Shown in pieces: positions 62,811 through 64,000 of a stretch of 64,000 nt of DNA. The position numbers were made by a program, and so were the translations under genes. The stretch is from Nymphaea colorata. Its lineage: Eukaryota > Streptophyta > Magnoliopsida > Nymphaeales > Nymphaeaceae. The notes under the pieces are model-generated. The model did no database searches. It worked only from the letters and a program-made list of their open reading frames with translations, and was not told where the DNA came from. The DNA lies in the NCBI RefSeq assembly GCF_008831285.2, contig NC_045143.1, positions 8,071,503 through 8,135,502 on the forward strand, in the 5' to 3' direction. Position 1 is the first letter of the stretch. The number at the start of each line of letters is the position of its first letter.

Positions 62811-64000
62811 CCTATCTTGAATAAATTGTCAACTGCTAAGAAGATATGCATAACCCAACAAAACATTTCATATTAGAGAAGTCAGGACCCAGTGCACTGC
62901 CCCCTGTTGGCTATGAAAGCAATCTTTCCAAGCTCCTCCAAAGACATAGGCCTCAAAAGCATCAACCTAACAAGAAAAGCCTTTCGAAAAGTTCTTCCAA
63001 AAGCTCACCCGACCCCTACTTCAAGCCCATCAATCCTCAAAGAAATCTTTACAGGTTTTCTAATAGCATTTGGTTCCTCAGTTACATTCCTTTGTCCTTA
63101 CCAATTTTAGGTTGACCGTAAATGTAAGTAATTAATAGATTATTTACATATTTGTTGTTCATAGTTATGGGAGTCCTCTCTTCCAGCAAGTGTTCATTTA
63201 GAGTGAAAACATAATTGAATTTGAAAAAAATCAAGTTATCATCCGCTTAGGGCGGCTACTTCTTGTTATGCAATAAGGAGAAGATGGTGTGCCTTTTGGT
63301 AATGCTTAGAGAACGGGTAGGGGTTGCACTTAAGCACTAGCAGTGCTGGACGGCCCTCTTAGTTGACATGTAAAGGCTCGACCTCCATTAAGGACCTGAA
63401 CAAAGCCTGCTCTGGGCTCGAAATTATTTGGGTCATGGACGGGCTCCACAACAAATTCTTGCCTCGTTCCTTGTCTTTGACGCCTTTAAGACTTGAACAA
63501 CATAAACTGTAAGCGGTGTTTTTAGAAATCCCTATACATGCTCTATTTATGCGCTATAACTTGATGATTTTGGATTCCATTGGATAAATCATGTAAATCA
63601 GATTCATATGGTGAAATTCAAAATGGTCCACACCTTCCTGCCAATCACTCTGTATGTATGGGGGCATACATAAACATCATAAAAGAGGGAGAAGCAAAAA
63701 TTGAAGATTTCCAATTATTTTATGAGATATACAATTGATGGTCTCTCATTTACTCCACGTTAGGATCAACAAGCCGAGAATTTAATCTAAGTCTATTTCT
63801 CACATACCAAGAACACCTTGGAAAGAAGAATACAATGGAATGCTTGGTCCTTTTGGGATCTAGCTACAAAAAGGACTTTTCTTGATGGGTTGGCTACCAA
63901 AAGGGTTGACCTGAACATCCCTTCTCATGGATGTATGCCTATGTACAAAACTTCCTTCAGGTTGGCGAGAACCTAATGTTCTCTTCATTCTCATCTCATT
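62811..64000. other. Right flank, no gene recognised
   Basis: Short plus-strand frames at 62846-63115 lie opposite the decayed LINE upstream region (a minus-strand RPMSLEELGKI-like stretch near 62920-62950). The rest is AT-rich without a repeat match. Confidence 0.4.

Overview
This window is nuclear DNA of a flowering plant. It has spliced genes with GT-AG introns, plant gene families (a plant cereblon-type LON/CULT protein, cytosolic NADP-malic enzyme, RING-H2 proteins) and long AT-rich intergenic DNA full of plant transposon families. I cannot place the species. There are no bacterial operons, CRISPR arrays or recognisable tRNA/rRNA genes.

Layout. 1-6640 (+): the 3' part of a cereblon-like gene, with seven exons in the window from 1591 to the stop at 6640. 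Its introns hold the 3' half of a Ty1/copia element (1-1484) and two small inverted-repeat elements. 6641-17690: intergenic DNA with a hAT-like element (10685-11337) that carries a captured piece of a 14-3-3 gene, a decayed copia element with a smaller element nested in it, and many repeats. 17813-18229 (+): an intronless RING-H2 gene. 18300-27600: repeats and miniature elements. 27602-32479: a complete PIF/Harbinger element with terminal inverted repeats and a TTG target duplication. It encodes a Myb/SANT-DDE fusion and, beside it, an RNase H1-type hybrid-binding domain. 32480-41188: repeats, including a hAT miniature element with a perfect 8-bp duplication. 41265-41669 (+): a second RING-H2 gene, paralogous to the first. 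42911-48200: miniature elements, one CACTA terminus and a decayed copia element. 48857-54613 (-): a complete 18-exon NADP-malic enzyme gene of 591 codons, with one GC-AG intron and a TATA box plus ACGT element upstream. 54960-64000: a GC-rich stretch without a convincing gene, more repeats, and a decayed L1-type LINE on the minus strand.

The host genes have no obvious joint pathway: cereblon-like (CRL4 substrate receptor) and RING-H2 proteins both belong to ubiquitination, and malic enzyme is central carbon metabolism. Most of the window's interest lies in its mobile DNA: a chimeric Harbinger transposase gene, gene capture by a hAT-like element, and several small repeat families defined here by their ends and target duplications. 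Exon boundaries were set by hand from reading frame, splice consensus and family knowledge; no alignment was run.
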